Source: Icerya purchasi
Taxonomy: Eukaryota; Arthropoda; Insecta; Hemiptera; Monophlebidae
Length of the DNA: 64,000 bases
Reading direction: 5' to 3'
Assembly: GCA_039619475.1 (NCBI GenBank)
Contig: CM077115.1
Location: 589,707,643-589,771,642 of the forward strand
Shown: one piece after another, positions 1 through 12,989 of the stretch
Layout: each line of letters starts with the position of its first letter
Numbering within the stretch: the first letter of the stretch is position 1
Notes under the pieces: model-generated
The model's database searches: none
What the model saw: the letters and a program-made list of their open reading frames with translations, nothing else
What the model was told of the DNA's origin: nothing
Program-made: the position numbers and the translations under genes

Positions 1-860
1 AAAATTTTTTGCTCAGTAATTTTTTTTTTTTTATTGCTGTAGACTAACACAGATGATTGGAATGATCAAAAAAAAGTTTAGGCAGCTTTTGCATATTTAA
101 ACAGAATCATGCTTTAAAAAAAAATGAAAACTAGTGCTAGAAAATAAAACAATTTTTCGGAAAATCGAAAAATAACTTGGTTTCTTTCAGGTTTTTAAAT
201 ACAGTTTTGAATTTTTTTAATACATGTTGTAACGCTTTGTTTGTAACAAAATTTAATTTCTATAAATAATTAGAACATTTTTCTTTCCCTTTTTTTTTTT
301 TTAGAAGTTAATTAACTCCCAGACGCCACACGAGTGTGAATTGGATAAGCCAAAAATTTCAAATGTTTCCCTCTCTGAAACAGGTACTATAGGGCGCCCT
401 CTTTAATTATGTCTGCACATGGGAGCAACCATCGAGCAATAGCTTAGCGTTATTCGATTGAAAAGCGTCCTGGTAGAAGCATCGAAAAAATAGTATAAGC
501 CAGATTCGCAACTCGTGTGACATCGGCATCTCAAAGGGAGGCTCGATTAAAAACTTTCAAGTGTAAAAATAAAAAATATTTTTGGGTTTGTGACATGCGA
601 AAATGTAATTAGTCACTTTATTACAATGTTTAAAAAATATATTTAAAGAAATTTAGTGAACGAATTTTGACGCGTAACAGTAAAATTCGGAATAAAACGC
701 TTAGCGACACTGGCCGTCATAGTGAGACCATTATAATCAATACTATCGCGTGAAGCGATACCGTAGTGCTGCATAAGTAAATTATTTTTTTTATGGACGC
801 GGAGTGGTAGAACAGTCAATAGTCCAAGAATTACGAAAAGGAGAAGAGCCGGTGTTAGAT
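1..860. other. AT-rich stretch, no gene recognised
   Basis: Long T runs at about 21-32 and 290-302 and a moderately GC-richer patch near 310-530. The open frames here are short, and I see no domain, splice-like border or RNA fold. Confidence 0.5.
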
Positions 861-869
861 GTTTACACA

Positions 870-1640
870 ATCAAATATGGAAAATAAATGGAACACAAGG
901 GCTGGAATAATTGAAAAAGGAGGCAAGAAGAGAATGAAAGACTCATGAGAAGGAAGTTGAAAGACAAATTAGAGTAAAAGGTGTTGAGTAGAGTTGGACC
1001 GTGGTTTGGAGTGAGCGGTTGCAAAGAAATGAACAATATTATGGAATGAAAGTACAATGAGTAGTGCGGAAGAAGTGAACAAGCTAGAATATCAGCTGTA
1101 TCATTGCCTTCGATCCCATAGTGTACAGGAATCTACAATAGGTCAATTTGGATATGGTGAGAGAGGAAGATGTTGTGGTTAAAGAGCGTGCGAGAAGAAT
1201 TATGTAATCGGTAGAGGGAGCAGGAAGAGAAGACCGGATGGCTTGCAGGACACTGTGAGAATCTAATATAATGAAAACTTCATGAGGAGAAGGCAGAAGT
1301 AATTAAGAGGACAGCACGCAGGATAATAACGGACTCCGTATAAGAAATTAAACAGGAAGATAAAAGTATAAATGTTTCAAAATAGTTTGAGAAGGACAGA
1401 AAAAGGCCGAACCAACTCCATTGAGTGTCTCTAGGAGCTATCAATGAAGATCGTGAAATTGCTAGGGAAAAAGGAAAGACATTTAAAAATTCTGATTTAA
1501 CAGCATGTTCCGGGATAGGTTGTGTAAAGGCAATAAACAAAAGGGTGAAAAAACTAAAAAAAGAATATGACGGCTTGTCGTGAGAATAAGCATACAATGA
1601 AAATTGATAAAGATCAGTAAAAACCGCCATTGGCAGAAAA
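870..1640 (-). mobile_element. LINE relic: RNase H and C-terminal region
   Basis: Broken 3' part of a Jockey/I-group non-LTR retrotransposon ORF2, read on the minus strand. Around 1600-1380 the frame holds the RNase H segment whose second acidic residue lies in SYTESVIILRA, aligning with FSTESIAILR in the copy at 33.8 kb. Near 1085-1145 the last RNase H block reads IPVHYGIEGNDTADILA, with the expected His and the Asp of the GND-AD motif, after an in-frame stop that replaces the usual Trp. The part beyond, down to about 870, is the degenerate C-terminus. In life the domain removes template RNA during target-primed reverse transcription. This copy is dead from stops and frameshifts. The family is clear from the motifs; the outer borders are approximate. 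Confidence 0.7.
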
Positions 1641-1859
1641 TATTTAATACTGTCAAAAATATAATGTCGCGTAAATTACGGAATGTATCTTTTCGAAAAA
1701 GAAAAGAAAAACAATCGATAATTTTGACTAAAGTGGAAAAGATATCCAGGCAGATAAAATCGATTCCTTACTTACCGGGAACTATAGTTTATAATGTAAT
1801 TAAATATCCGGAAGTCAAACAAAATTATTCATTAATTCTGGCCAGAATTACGAAGTAAA

Positions 1860-2165
1860 TTGCAATGATGATTATTTTTGAAATTTCTTGGAAGGCATTA
1901 ATCATTTGCTGTTTAACTGTCATGTAATAAATATGAACATCGCCAAGGTCCGTTTTTTAAACAATTAATGTCTGCCAAGATATTTCCTCTTTACATAGTC
2001 TCCGGTATCATATATAAACTTAAAAACGAAAAATTAAAATACAACTATGAAATATGGTCGCGGAAATGTAATAGTTTAGGATGTTTATCTAACTACGGTA
2101 AATATATACATAACAATCCTGAAAAAAGTCTCCGTTAAAGCGTTAAAAGGTTTGGTATTTCGAGA
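1860..2165. other. AT-rich spacer
   Basis: No domain-bearing frame. It only separates two minus-strand LINE relics. Confidence 0.4.
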
Positions 2166-2400
2166 TTTTTTTTTTCTTTATTGGCTTGTCAGGAGAAAAG
2201 ACACTGAGCGAAAAGAAAAGGAGGTCGCTAAGGAAGTTATTCAGAGAAAAAGAAGATGATCAGAACCACCGAGAGGAAATAGCAAAAGAGTCAAAAGAGG
2301 TCGATATTAGAACAACCGGTATGACTTCCATATTTGAAGGGGGAAATATGAGGGCGAAATAGGAGAAAAATCCTAAGGGAAAGAAAAGCTCTCATTGCTA
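2166..2400 (-). mobile_element. LINE 3' end with A-rich tail
   Basis: Read on the minus strand, the last codons run into a tail (SVFSPDKPIKKKK) very like the end of the plus-strand copies at 47.8 kb and 58.48 kb (ANKPIKKK). The T-run at about 2165-2175 is the poly(A) tail of this minus-strand insertion. Upstream sequence is too decayed to name further domains. Confidence 0.4.
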
Positions 2401-4762
2401 GCCGTTTTACCTGTTTACAATAGGCCATCGTTTAAGTAATATCAGGACAAGTAGTCAAAACACAAAGCGTATAAAACACCACGTGAATGATTTGGTATAC
2501 AACATTCCAAAAGTACCATCTCAGTTACTAGACTACTGAAAATTTCAGGCATTGTAAAAATTCATCAGACACCTGGTATCTTCAACCGATCTCAGCTAAA
2601 ATATAGTTTACAAGAAGAATGGAATATAAAATGCTATTAGATTACAAACCTAGTTTTATCAATATCGTTTAGCAGCTACTATTGCAGTTAAACGCTTACA
2701 TACCAAATAAACCATTATTTCGGTTTTTATTAATTGTATTTTTACTTTATGTCTGAACTTTAATGTTGCGTTGTTATTTGTAAAGGTTTTCTACTTTTTA
2801 TCGTAAATGCATTGATTTATTTTATTATTTCATGTTGAATTTAAATGTGTCTTTAAAAGGTTTATATGTTTTTTTTTTCTTAAATTTAAATTAATAAAAG
2901 ATTAATGTTTCATTTAATGATAATAATTTATTGCATTAAACGATGCCCGAATATTAATGTTACTTACTCTATATTTATCGAAACAAATACGTTTAATTTT
3001 CCTCAAGGCCGAATCCCTGTTTTTGCGGAAACAATGATAAACATTTTCAAACCCAACCGGACTGCTTCTTATTTCGATTGAGAATCGGACTTTTTTTATT
3101 TTTTTGATCACGAATAATTAACATGCACAAGTAACACAATTAACATGGACACGGATCGCAGTGTCTTTCTCGAAAAGAAACGATTTATTCGGTAAAATGC
3201 CTAGATCACGATAAAAGGAAAAGAAATAAAAAAAAAAAAAGCAGGCGATACAAAAAGAAATATTTCATCTTGCAGACCAAAAGTCGATTTCGAACCTTAT
3301 ATAACGATAAGTGCAGCAAAATGATTACATTTAGGAAATTCTTGTTTATTTTAATTTTTACGAAATGGCGCAACGATCGAAACGTTTAGCGTGACACGAG
3401 TGAACTTCTTACGAACAACTAGCCCGACAGAACGGGATTTTACATCAGTTTCTCATACTGCACGATCTAATCGGCCTATCGGCACACATTTTCCGCAAAT
3501 AAACCGAACAAAAAAGCGATATCCGAGGTAACTGCAACAATGAACCACGGAAATTAATTTGTAATCCGAATACCGCGTCATATGATTATAGCACCATACT
3601 CTGAATCCGGCACTTCAACTGGAGGGTTCTTATAATTTCATATTAAATGAAGCGCTTGTTTGGAACTAATAACTAAAGAAAAGCATAAGCGAAATGCGAT
3701 ATCGCTTAATGGATAGTTTCGCTTCCTTATTAGTATTAATGATCTGTAGCAATAAAGTTTTAAGTCGTAGCAGAGTAAGATTACATATGTCGGTGTTTTG
3801 TTTTCGCTGGTTTTGTTCGCTTTATAGTTTTTGACTTTTATTCGTTATCGTTTACTTCATTTTTATTGATTTCCTTCTTTTATTTTTCTTCTATTCAAAT
3901 TCATCCAGTTCTTATTTTCGTTATTTCCTCTAATTAATTCGTTTTAACTCCTTCCTCCTTATTCGCTTTTACTTATTTGAAATAGCCCTTTTTAGAGCTT
4001 CCCAGTTCGATTTTGTTGCGTAATCGCGTGTTAAATTGTCTAAATTTTGGGAATCGCTAAATTTATTTAACTGCATTTTTCGGAATTATTGTTACTTGCT
4101 TAATCGAAGCGGTGAGCCTATTTTTTCGTATCGCGAACTTCCGCTTTCGTTTGTTCGTTTTGTCTAATAAAGAACTTTATTCAACGAAGTTATATTCTTG
4201 TATTCAGTTTTAACAACAGCGCTTCTTTACCGGTCTCTGGTTCGCGGGGTCACAAAAAAGCAAATTGCTAATATTCCGCTGTTCCGGGCGTTAGTGAGGA
4301 TGGGCCTCACACCTTTCTACGGAATTCGTTGGGCTTGCGACTTCCAGAAATAAAATACGATGTATACCGACCAAATACCTTTATTAACTATAGGAAAAGA
4401 ACAAAATTTACCTCTTGATAGGCACACAGCGTCTAACAAGCCGATAATATCTAAACACGGAAATAACTAACGGATAAAAAGTAAACGCGTGCTTTAAGCT
4501 AACAACAATTTAACAGCAATTAAAACGTACATCGCAGGGAACACAAAGCAAAAGACACTAGAATGATCCTTATCAGATAACAGACGATTACAGGGGTGAT
4601 CAACGAGCAATCACCACCTCCCTTGTACATTACAAATTTCAGCTCAATTTTGCTGACCACCACTGGGCAATACGCACTCACCACGGACACATGCTGTACC
4701 GCTGCCACTAGCCACAACCACAAAGACACTCACATGGTCACTACCCCAACACACATCGAAAA
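2401..4762. other. Long stretch without recognised gene
   Basis: AT-rich DNA with a pyrimidine-rich tract at about 3790-3990. A slightly GC-richer patch at 4130-4340 includes an AATAAA-type hexamer near 4166. I looked for an LTR here but found no second copy, terminal TG/CA pair or primer-binding site that I could support. Confidence 0.4.
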
Positions 4763-4870
4763 TCAATCAGACGCGTAAACTTTAGCCCGCGTAAGAGCAT
4801 CCTTAATGACGACAACAGCGGTAATTCCAATGATGCTCAATAAACCAAAGATAAATACAACATACGCCAT
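4763..4870 (-). CDS. Candidate 35-residue membrane micropeptide (smORF)
   Basis: Minus-strand ORF from ATG at 4870 to TGA at 4763. It begins MAYVVFIFGLLSIIG, continues with a valine/isoleucine-rich stretch to about residue 22, and ends in a charged tail (KDALTRAKVYASD). The first 22 residues form one strongly hydrophobic segment, so a single-pass membrane peptide with a polar C-terminal tail is the natural reading. An in-frame TGA lies two codons upstream of the ATG, so this ATG is the only start in the frame. Base composition is visibly less AT-rich than the flanks. A TCTA microsatellite lies about 60 bp upstream. I do not recognise the family. A chance hydrophobic ORF, or an exon of a larger gene, remains possible. 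Confidence 0.35.
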   Translation of the reverse strand: MAYVVFIFGLLSIIGITAVVVIKDALTRAKVYASD

Positions 4871-4927
4871 CAAAAGTCATTTTTAATTCGAACATCGCCG
4901 AAAGATCGCCGCACAAATACCGAATCC

Positions 4928-4969
<42 letters not shown>
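4928..4969. repeat. (TCTA)n microsatellite
   Basis: About ten uninterrupted copies of a CTAT tetranucleotide, equivalent to the GATA-type repeat on the other strand. Confidence 0.95.
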
Positions 4970-4970
<1 letters not shown>

Positions 4971-4975
4971 ATATA

Positions 4976-7349
4976 CATAACACAAATAGCTGTGTTACTT
5001 AGTCATTTTAATGTTTAATAGTTGCCCAGGGAAATCATGCGCTGTGCACATCAGATTTTCTAATAAAGCCACGACTTCTTTCTCTAATTTACAGGTGGAT
5101 TTCTTTTAGAAATATTTGACGTATATATCGTAATGATAACATGAAGCAAACTGTCAATATTATAAGAAAAGATTTAAGGTATAAGCAGTAATATAGGATA
5201 GGATGACAGGAAACAGTCGGAAACACTTTAAATGGAATTGAAGAAGTAGTAGGGTATTTTTAAAAATCTGCTGCGATCATTCCGTTGTAAACTATATAAT
5301 ATGCGCAGTATACTACTAGACTGGGGAAAAAGCTGAGCACTAAATCCCTGACGGGAAAATCAGACGACTTTGTCGTTTACTCATTGATCGCTATATTTCG
5401 TGCAACGTTTAAGGGCTAGCGCTAATCCTGTTATTTTTTTTTCTTTTAATTTGACTAAAAGTGCTCAATAAAAGATCGAACACGAGATGAATATCACGAT
5501 TTTGATACATGCAGTTTCAAAGCAATAAATAATTCTGCCGAATCAACAACAAATATCGCTTTTTTCCTATTATATATGTATATGTATTAGTTCAGCTGTT
5601 ATGGCCAAATAGATGTAGCCGAAAGTTTTGGCGAAAAACACATTTTATCAAATAAGTCGCCGTAAAAAATGAACAATACAGTCGAAATAAGTAAAAGATA
5701 GTAGCTCAAAGTATTTCAAAAATTCTCTAGGAATACGCCAATAAGGTAGCAAAAAATGTTAAGCGTAATTTCAAAATAGTATGCATCTATTTGTTCGACA
5801 TTAATTTCGAAAAATACTTTCGCCTACTATTAGGAACAAGATAAACATAGGTATTCTTAAACTTGATAAGAGCTTCACGTTAATCCGTTTTTCATTCATA
5901 ACGGTAACTTATGATTAAATTCGCCAGCGCACATAAAAAAAAGTATGCACATGACTAGCTTACTACTTCGTCAACTTCCGCAGCCAGCTGCTCTAGCAGA
6001 AGATGATTTTGTGTTACTTCCATTTCTTCTTCCAGTTTTTTTACTGCTAAGATTTACACGTAATAATTCGCTGTTGTTCCGTTACCATTTTATGCCGCGA
6101 TACTTCGTTCAATGACGTAATCTTGCTTTCCTAAATTTATTCGGATTTAGTTTATCAATAAAAATTACGGAATTTCCGAGTTTAAATATACTCGCACATT
6201 CGACGAAATAACTTATTATCGGTTAAATCATTTCTTTTTAATATCTCACGATATTTCAAGCTTCCGGGGGTACCATAAATAACTGCGTAGTCCAAAAAAA
6301 AAAAAAGGAAACTATATAGTCCGAGACGTCATAGTCCAAAATTTTTTTCGCAAAACAATTTTTTTAATATAGCTTGTATGACTTCATTTTTCACTCTTAA
6401 AATCACGTTACGGCTTCCATTCTTTTTTCCTTTTCGAATATCATCGTTTTAATTGTGAAAAAAAAAATTATATGCTGATCGAAAAGGCACGAAAGTCCTT
6501 CCAATTAAATTAAATTAAATTAAATTAAATTTTGAATTGAGTTTTTCAAAAATCATTTTTACTTTCAACAAACCAAATTGAAACTAGAAAATAGGCATTA
6601 ATATGGCAGAAAGAAAAACACTAATTCATTAATAGAGAAAGCAAAGAAAGCCGAAAAATTAATTGCATAAACTATGTGTTTCCGAATAACTTAATCTTGC
6701 GGCCGTATTTCAATACGAACTAGTGTCACATTTGCAGCGAAAGAAATGAAAACCAAAGATCTATCATCAGAGAGTATAATTAAATTACAAACATTTTTAT
6801 ATTATGAAAAGTGCGCTAAACATAAAAGTTTACGTGTATGATGTGATTAGTGATTTTACTTCTTTTAAGTAAAAATTTTACATTAATCCCGTTTTCGTAA
6901 AGTAACCTTTTTTCTTGTATTCCATGCAAACAACTGTATATTTATCTTTTTCTCTTCTTTTTAAATATTTCACATATTTTTTCCCAAGTTTCATATTTTA
7001 ATTGTTTACCTCGTATTAGCTGGGTACCAAGATCTTGCTACATTTCCATAAAAATCAGAAAACGAAAAACCAGAAAGTGAAATTGAGAATGATTAATATC
7101 TGGGGTCGAACCCTTCCGCTGAAGTAAACAATACATAATTCGACTAGGATTTTTTGGAATAAAAAGTAAAAGTGTGAACTTATTTTCATTTCGGATATAG
7201 GCAACATATTATATTATGGATACATTTGCTTAGGTGTTTGTGTTAATCTAAACGGCCCGCAGTATAATGTAGGTCTTTTGCTAGGAAATCACTATGTTAT
7301 ATGTTTCACAAAGATATAAACCGGGAGCCGGTTAAATATTAACAGCGTA
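4976..7349. other. AT-rich stretch without recognised gene
   Basis: Contains a pentanucleotide repeat (listed separately) and A-runs near 6294-6306 and 6460-6470. No frame shows a known domain. Confidence 0.4.
6503..6532. repeat. (AAATT)n pentanucleotide microsatellite
   Basis: Six near-perfect tandem copies of ATTAA/AAATT. Confidence 0.9.
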
Positions 7350-8765
7350 GACTTTTTTTTTATTTATTTATTTTTTTTAATGCGACTTTAACACTGCTAT
7401 GAGGTTATCAATCCGCGCTTATGTTGTTAATTACAAGGTATAATATAAATTACAGTTTTTGAGGAATAGGAAGAGATCATTTATATATCGACTATATTAT
7501 TACGTAGTAAATGGAATAGGTTTGAGGATAGATTAAATTTTTGGCGGGATTCGGATAAATTATTGCAATTTGTTAAGGATATGTCGAAGAGTAAACTGAG
7601 GAGTGTTACAAAAGGGACAGAATGGAGGTGGCGTATTATTTAAAAGGTATGAACGGGTTGTTACATTGGTATGGCCGAGTCTTAATCCAGTTAAAATTAT
7701 TTCTTCTTTTCACGATTTTCGATCAGATGACTCCCATTCTTCGATCTTTTCTTTTATGCTTCTGAGATGGTTTGTGGATGAGGTCGACCTTCATTCTGCA
7801 TTCCATAATCTTATAATTTTCTCTTTATATGCTCTCTTTAGATCATCTGTAGTTATTATGGTTTCGGTATTAGTATCCAGGGACAGCCGATTTCTTTGCT
7901 AATTTATCTGCGATTTCGTTGCCCTTTATTCCTTTATGACTTGGGATCCATACGAATAGAATATCCAGTCCGCTGGAAAGTAATTCTGTTATTATTTCTC
8001 GGATTCTATGGTGCTATCGGGTTGGTGTTATAAATAAATCGAATATATTTTCAAGGGCGCTAACCGAGTCAGTTAATATTATGAACTGGTGTTGTGTATG
8101 TATTCGCGATATTTCTTGCAATGCAACGTATACTTTGCGTACAGTTCAACAGTTTTAGCTGAGCTCCATGACGGTATTTTTCCAGCTTTGCTTATTGCAT
8201 TAGGAATGAAGAAAGCCGCTCCGGCCGCCATTGCTGTTTTTGATCCATCGGTGTAACAGTGTACTCTGTTTTTGGATATCGTCCTAAGTCTACGGTACTT
8301 ACGGAGTTTTTGATACCTTCAACAGCTTGTCGATGACTTAGATTGACGGTATTGATTATGGTGCAGGATGTACCACGACCTGGGGAAGCGAGCGGTACGT
8401 TTCCGGGGTATAAGAGAGTCGAATATTTTCCTCAAATTTAAACGCAATATGTTGATTCTACGTTTGGATTGACTTGTATTTATTCCGATTATAGTTGTTA
8501 AATAGATTTCCTGTTGATAAATCTGGTGTAGCTGCTGCAATGATTAGGAGATTTGCGGTTTGTATTATTCTTCGATATTTGAGAGGTGGTTCGTTGGCTT
8601 CTACACAGAGGCTTGTCGTAGGTGTGGTTCTGAACGCCTCTGTCGCTAATCTAATGCCTTGGTGATGAATACTAATTTTCCTAAGGTTGTGTGGCTTACT
8701 GAATTATAAAGTTGAGCGCCATAGTCCAATTTTGTTCGGATGAGGGATCGATATAAATTTAACAG
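7350..8765 (-). mobile_element. 5'-truncated I/Jockey-like LINE (RT end, RNase H, C-terminus)
   Basis: Minus-strand non-LTR retrotransposon relic of about 1.4 kb. From 5' to 3' it shows the post-RT connection region (RTKLDYGAQLYNS near 8.74 kb, then LATEAFRTTPTTSLCVEANE) and a nearly complete RNase H broken by frameshifts. The RNase H keeps YTDGSKTAMAAGAAF near 8.26 kb, the second acidic residue in TVELYA, the third in ILTDSVSALENI, and IPSHKGIKGNEIADKLAKK near 7.92 kb with the conserved His and Asp. A degenerate C-terminal CNTPQFTLRHIL block follows near 7.6 kb. The T/TTTA-rich tract at 7353-7378 is the A-rich tail. All RNase H catalytic positions are readable but no single frame spans them, so it is a pseudogene. 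An RNase H with this motif set is typical of the I, Jockey and R1 lineages. The exact clade needs a tree. Confidence 0.8.
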
Positions 8766-10199
8766 AAAAAAAAAAAAAGAAAAAAGAAAAGAAGATGGAT
8801 TTTAATATCCGAAACTAGTCGGTGCTTTATATTTATATATTTTAAATTATTAAATTATATCATCATTATGAGTTTAGTGTTTACTCTATTTAGTTCATTT
8901 TAATCAAACTTAACAGGGCATAGAGCATACTCAAAACAACATCTTAAAGAAATCAATATGTACGCAACAGTCCAAAAGGCCGGAAAAATGTCTTCTCTCA
9001 GAGTAGTTACCGAGCATAGTGGCTATTAATTTTTACTGAAATTCACTCTGAAAACCACAGTATGGCCCTCTATTAGATGAATTTAAATTGGTATACGTAT
9101 TGGTGACTAGAACCACATCTACTATAGTAAAAATTGAACAGATAAAGCAAAAAATAACAAAGCAAAATAAGCTCGATGCGACCTTTAATGAAAAACTCTT
9201 AATTACAACGCTAACGCAGTTAAATTAAGTGTTGATTAATAATCTTCTCTAATAATATCGAAACAAATAAAACCGCCGATTGCAGCACAGGTACAAAATC
9301 TCTTATCCGGCGGATGTAAACGATGCTCGCCATTTATTAGTACAGCTAAATCAATCACAAATGCAATGTTGCCAAATTAACTTAAATTAAATAATAGTAA
9401 ATCAATTATTATCTATAATGTATGCTGTGTGTATTGTATAGCACACAGATAGTATTTTTACGTTTTGTTAGCTTCCCGATTATTATAGACTGTCTGAAGT
9501 TTGAATAAATCTTCTCGGTAAAATCGATCAAGTAAAACGCGATAGTGAGTTTAAACCCTCTCGCTTTTACTGCACTTGTTGCACTGAACTCCATTTGCAA
9601 CGTTTTATCTGCGCACTGGTGCATTTTTTGTTTTTGTTGCAGATACAGTGTTGGTGGCGATATTTCATATTGAGTGTTACAAAATTAAACTGTCGAGACT
9701 GATTGTAAATGTGTTTGATTTTTAATCGATATATAATTGCAGTGCAAGCAGCGCGTATTCTTATACATCGATGTTTATGTGCGTATGATGGTTTTCGGTT
9801 GCTTTGTACACGATCACGCATAACGATCAGTTGGTTTTTTATTCATTTTCACACTTATCCGGCGACTGCTGTAACCATTGGCTATCGCGTTTATTTATCA
9901 GCGTTCGTTTTTTCCTGTCTTTCTTTTTTTTTTCAATGTACAATTTGTCCGTCGCACGAAAATAACTGTAAAATGTAAATAGTCCGACTAGTGCTTATTG
10001 TTCTCTTATTTTAAGGTAATCCCGCTCCCGCGCGCGAATATTTCCTTTTTGCGCTTGTCAGCAATTTGCGCTTGGAAATAGTAATTTTACAGATGTTCAC
10101 CATCTTCTGATTACGGTATCTGGTTTTAGTTACCTTGATTCAATTATCATGTATCATCACCAAACACCGACCTATTTTCAGCACATATTTTTGCCCGTT
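8766..10199. other. AT-rich stretch without recognised gene
   Basis: Begins with an A-rich run (8765-8795) at the 5' border of the minus-strand LINE. A short inverted pair (CTGTGTG/CACACAG) lies near 9425-9450. Frames at 9567-9978 are basic or low-complexity and show no family. Confidence 0.35.
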
Positions 10200-10457
10200 C
10201 TATACTTCTTCTTCTAAGTCGTTATCCGTTCCGGGTATTATAATACGCCGCCATTTATCTCGCTCGTAGGCTAGCTCCATTAATTCCTGTATGACCAACC
10301 TGGATAGTTTTATGATCTGCCGTTCATCGGCCTGCCTTTTCTTCACTTTCCATTCACCTTCCCTTGCGGAATCCTTTTCTCTAGACCATTTGCACGACCA
10401 AAGAAGGCTAGCATGCGTCTTGTAATGGATACTAATAACCCCGGCCACTGGTTTCAA
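10200..10457 (-). pseudogene. Possible C-terminal end of an RTE-like ORF
   Basis: Open minus-strand frame of 85 codons, rich in Lys, Arg and Glu, ending ELAYERDKWRRIIIPGTDN. A block with an acidic-basic pair before W and R is common at the end of RTE-type endonuclease/reverse transcriptases. No other domain survives, so this is a weak resemblance. An unrelated chance ORF cannot be excluded. Confidence 0.2.
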
Positions 10458-10639
10458 TCTGTAGTTCCTTTAACACGGATTCGTTCGTTCATTGAATAAT
10501 ACGCAACTTGATTCATACGTGAATCTTCGATATTCTGATCGTTTTTATAAGAACTGTTTTTTCATTAGTAATTTTGAATGCGAACTGCGAAAAGCGAGTT
10601 AAAAGATGCAAATCAATATAAATCGAATGAAGAGCAGAA

Positions 10640-11410
10640 AGAATATGAATGAGTATTACGCGGGGAATAATAAAAGCACAAGAATGATCAGGAAGAGAAA
10701 AGCAGATGGACTGTATAGGACGTTTATGAAATCAAAAATAATCAAATGATTGAAAAAAAGACGATTAGGAGCAACAGAAATGATGAATCGTACGATAGTC
10801 ATTAATTCATTTGTAAATATAGAACAGAAAGAAGAAAGACAAAAAGATTTCGACAAGTTAAAAACGAAAAGGATAAAAGAAGCTCCGACACCATCGTACC
10901 TCCTCAAACTATTATTGCAAATGGTTATATGTATGATGGAGGAAACCGGGAATTGAAAGCACCGTAAAATTCTTGTTTAATTACGGTGTGAGTGAGAAAT
11001 TTCGAAACGGAACATATAATAAATATTTTAGGCGGATGATAGAGATCGGTTAAGTTGAAGGAATAATTAAAGAAGATTATTAATTAAGATTGTATAGGAT
11101 CAGAAGGAAGCAAGACGAAGAAAAATAACCAGTAAGATAGCGATTTTTCTAGGTGTAAAATACCAGTTCTTTAAATTTGAAAGGTCGAAATAGAGGTAAG
11201 AACAGAGGATACGAATGGGAGACGTTTTTAGTAAGGAAAAAATAACCCAATAAGATAAATTGGGATAACGTATTAGATTTAGCAAAAAATTACTGGAATT
11301 TAAGGGGATTTAATAATACCGAGACGGAGTCGAAGGCAAGAATTTTGGATTATATCTAATTTAAAGATTCGGTACTTGGAGAGCAACAGTAAAAATTAAA
11401 CAATACTCAA
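10640..11410 (-). mobile_element. Decayed LINE relic (connection region and RNase H)
   Basis: Minus-strand relic related to the copy at 12990-14125. Near 11.40-11.29 kb the text KLDIIQNSCLRLRLGIIKSP matches that copy's KFDRIQNSCFRLGLGALKSP. Near 11.27 kb AKSNT matches its AESNT. Near 10.9-10.66 kb DGVGASFILF and IFTNELMTIV correspond to the first two acidic blocks of RNase H. Stops and frameshifts run throughout. The end points are judgement calls. Confidence 0.6.
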
Positions 11411-12989
11411 ATTTGGAACGAAGGACTTGTATAATGAAATAAGAATGTAGGAATCACCACTCTGAATCTGTACAAAAGTGATTGAGGAATGAATGGATGA
11501 ATTTTCAATTCGCCATGAAGATTTTTTACCTACAGAAATTTGTACTGTATTTAAGTTTTATCTGATTCGTACCCGCTTTATAGATACACGAGATCCTGTT
11601 AAACCTATTGTGGATACTTTTTGTTAATGTTCGAGTATTCCGCATTTCTCTTGCCCTTCTTTTGAAAGAAAGTATCATTTAGATCATTTTTGTTATTATT
11701 AAAAAGTACTAATTAATGGATTCTTGAATGGCGAACTGAAGCCCGAGAGATTTTATACTTCAACCAAATTATGTTGGAAAAATTATTATTTGCAGTATCT
11801 TTTTTATTATTCTCTACGTTAGGAGTCCCCGACGCCCTGTGAAGGGTATATGGGACTTGCTTTACTTACTTTACTTTTACTTTACGATAGGAGACGCTTG
11901 CGGAATATTTTAAATTCTCACTTCTGCCATCGGGAATAATTTTTTTCGTCCTGTAGCAAACCAATTATCGATCCCTACCCATATGGGCTTAGAAAATTCT
12001 ACAGCAAGAATCAATTTAAAAAAGAAGTACGAATAAAGAAAAATTTATGAAGATTAGAAAAATAAAAGAAAATTTGAGATAAATGTAAGTCTACGAAAAA
12101 TTATATTTAAGAAAAGAAATAATAAGTAAAAAAAAAAAGAGTTAATTTAAAACTAAAATGTATAGAATGAAACAAAATAAAACTAAAAATTAACTCTGAA
12201 AGTGAAAGTAGCTGTTTAGGATAGATACACATAAATATTGAAACAAACTCACCGAGATACATTTCTTATTAATGAACTGAAAGCAAAGGTAATTAACCAC
12301 ACTGTGTATGTATCCCATCTCGGTATGTTCACTATCAAGACTGATTTGAGTTCAGAAGGCTGCAATAGATAAGAATAGACATGTTGCTTTTGGTATCTTC
12401 CCATGAAAATATATATCGACTTCTGTAATATTTCTCTTAATTCAGTTTCTTTCTCAAAACTAATATTCGCCTCAAAAAAAAAAAAAAAAAAAAAATCACA
12501 ACCAAAATAATCAGTTACCAAAGTTATCATGTACACCATCTAGGGTAGGTTCAAAAAGTTCTTATTCTTACAATTTACTTAATTTCTATTATTGTTCCAC
12601 ATCGATACTACACTATACTTGTAACGCAATAACACTAGCCTTTTCGAAGCAAATGAAGACGTAATATATTTAACTAACAGAAGAAATTTAATATACCTAA
12701 AAAATCATATTTGTTTATATTAAAAATAATAAAATAACGTGTTAATATATGGAATTAAACAAATTTTATGGAGTACCTTAAGCCAAACTGGACATAGCAA
12801 TGACTTAAGACTTAAACATGAAAAAAAACTAAAATACTCCAAGTTACAGTCTCACGAAGAAAGCCGAGAAAACAAAAATCAACGGAAAAGAAGTCAGTTA
12901 CACAACTTCCATTAGATCTTATCGTTAAAGAATTTAAGATTACCATGACACGAGATTCAGTACAGAATTAAAAGTGCGTTGTCACAAAA
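11411..12989. other. AT-rich stretch without recognised gene
   Basis: Contains a small CCCT/AGGG hairpin followed by TTTAC-type short repeats near 11830-11875, which may be a decayed LINE tail. An 18-base A run lies at about 12476-12494. No coding domain seen. Confidence 0.35.

Noticed and set aside
3790..4340. Possible LTR (T-rich tract, AATAAA hexamer, then GC-richer sequence)
   Set aside because: No second copy, no TG...CA ends, no primer-binding site and no gag or pol frame nearby.
7100..7125. GGGTCGAACCC, similar to a tRNA B box on the minus strand
   Set aside because: No A box, acceptor stem or anticodon arm could be fitted around it.
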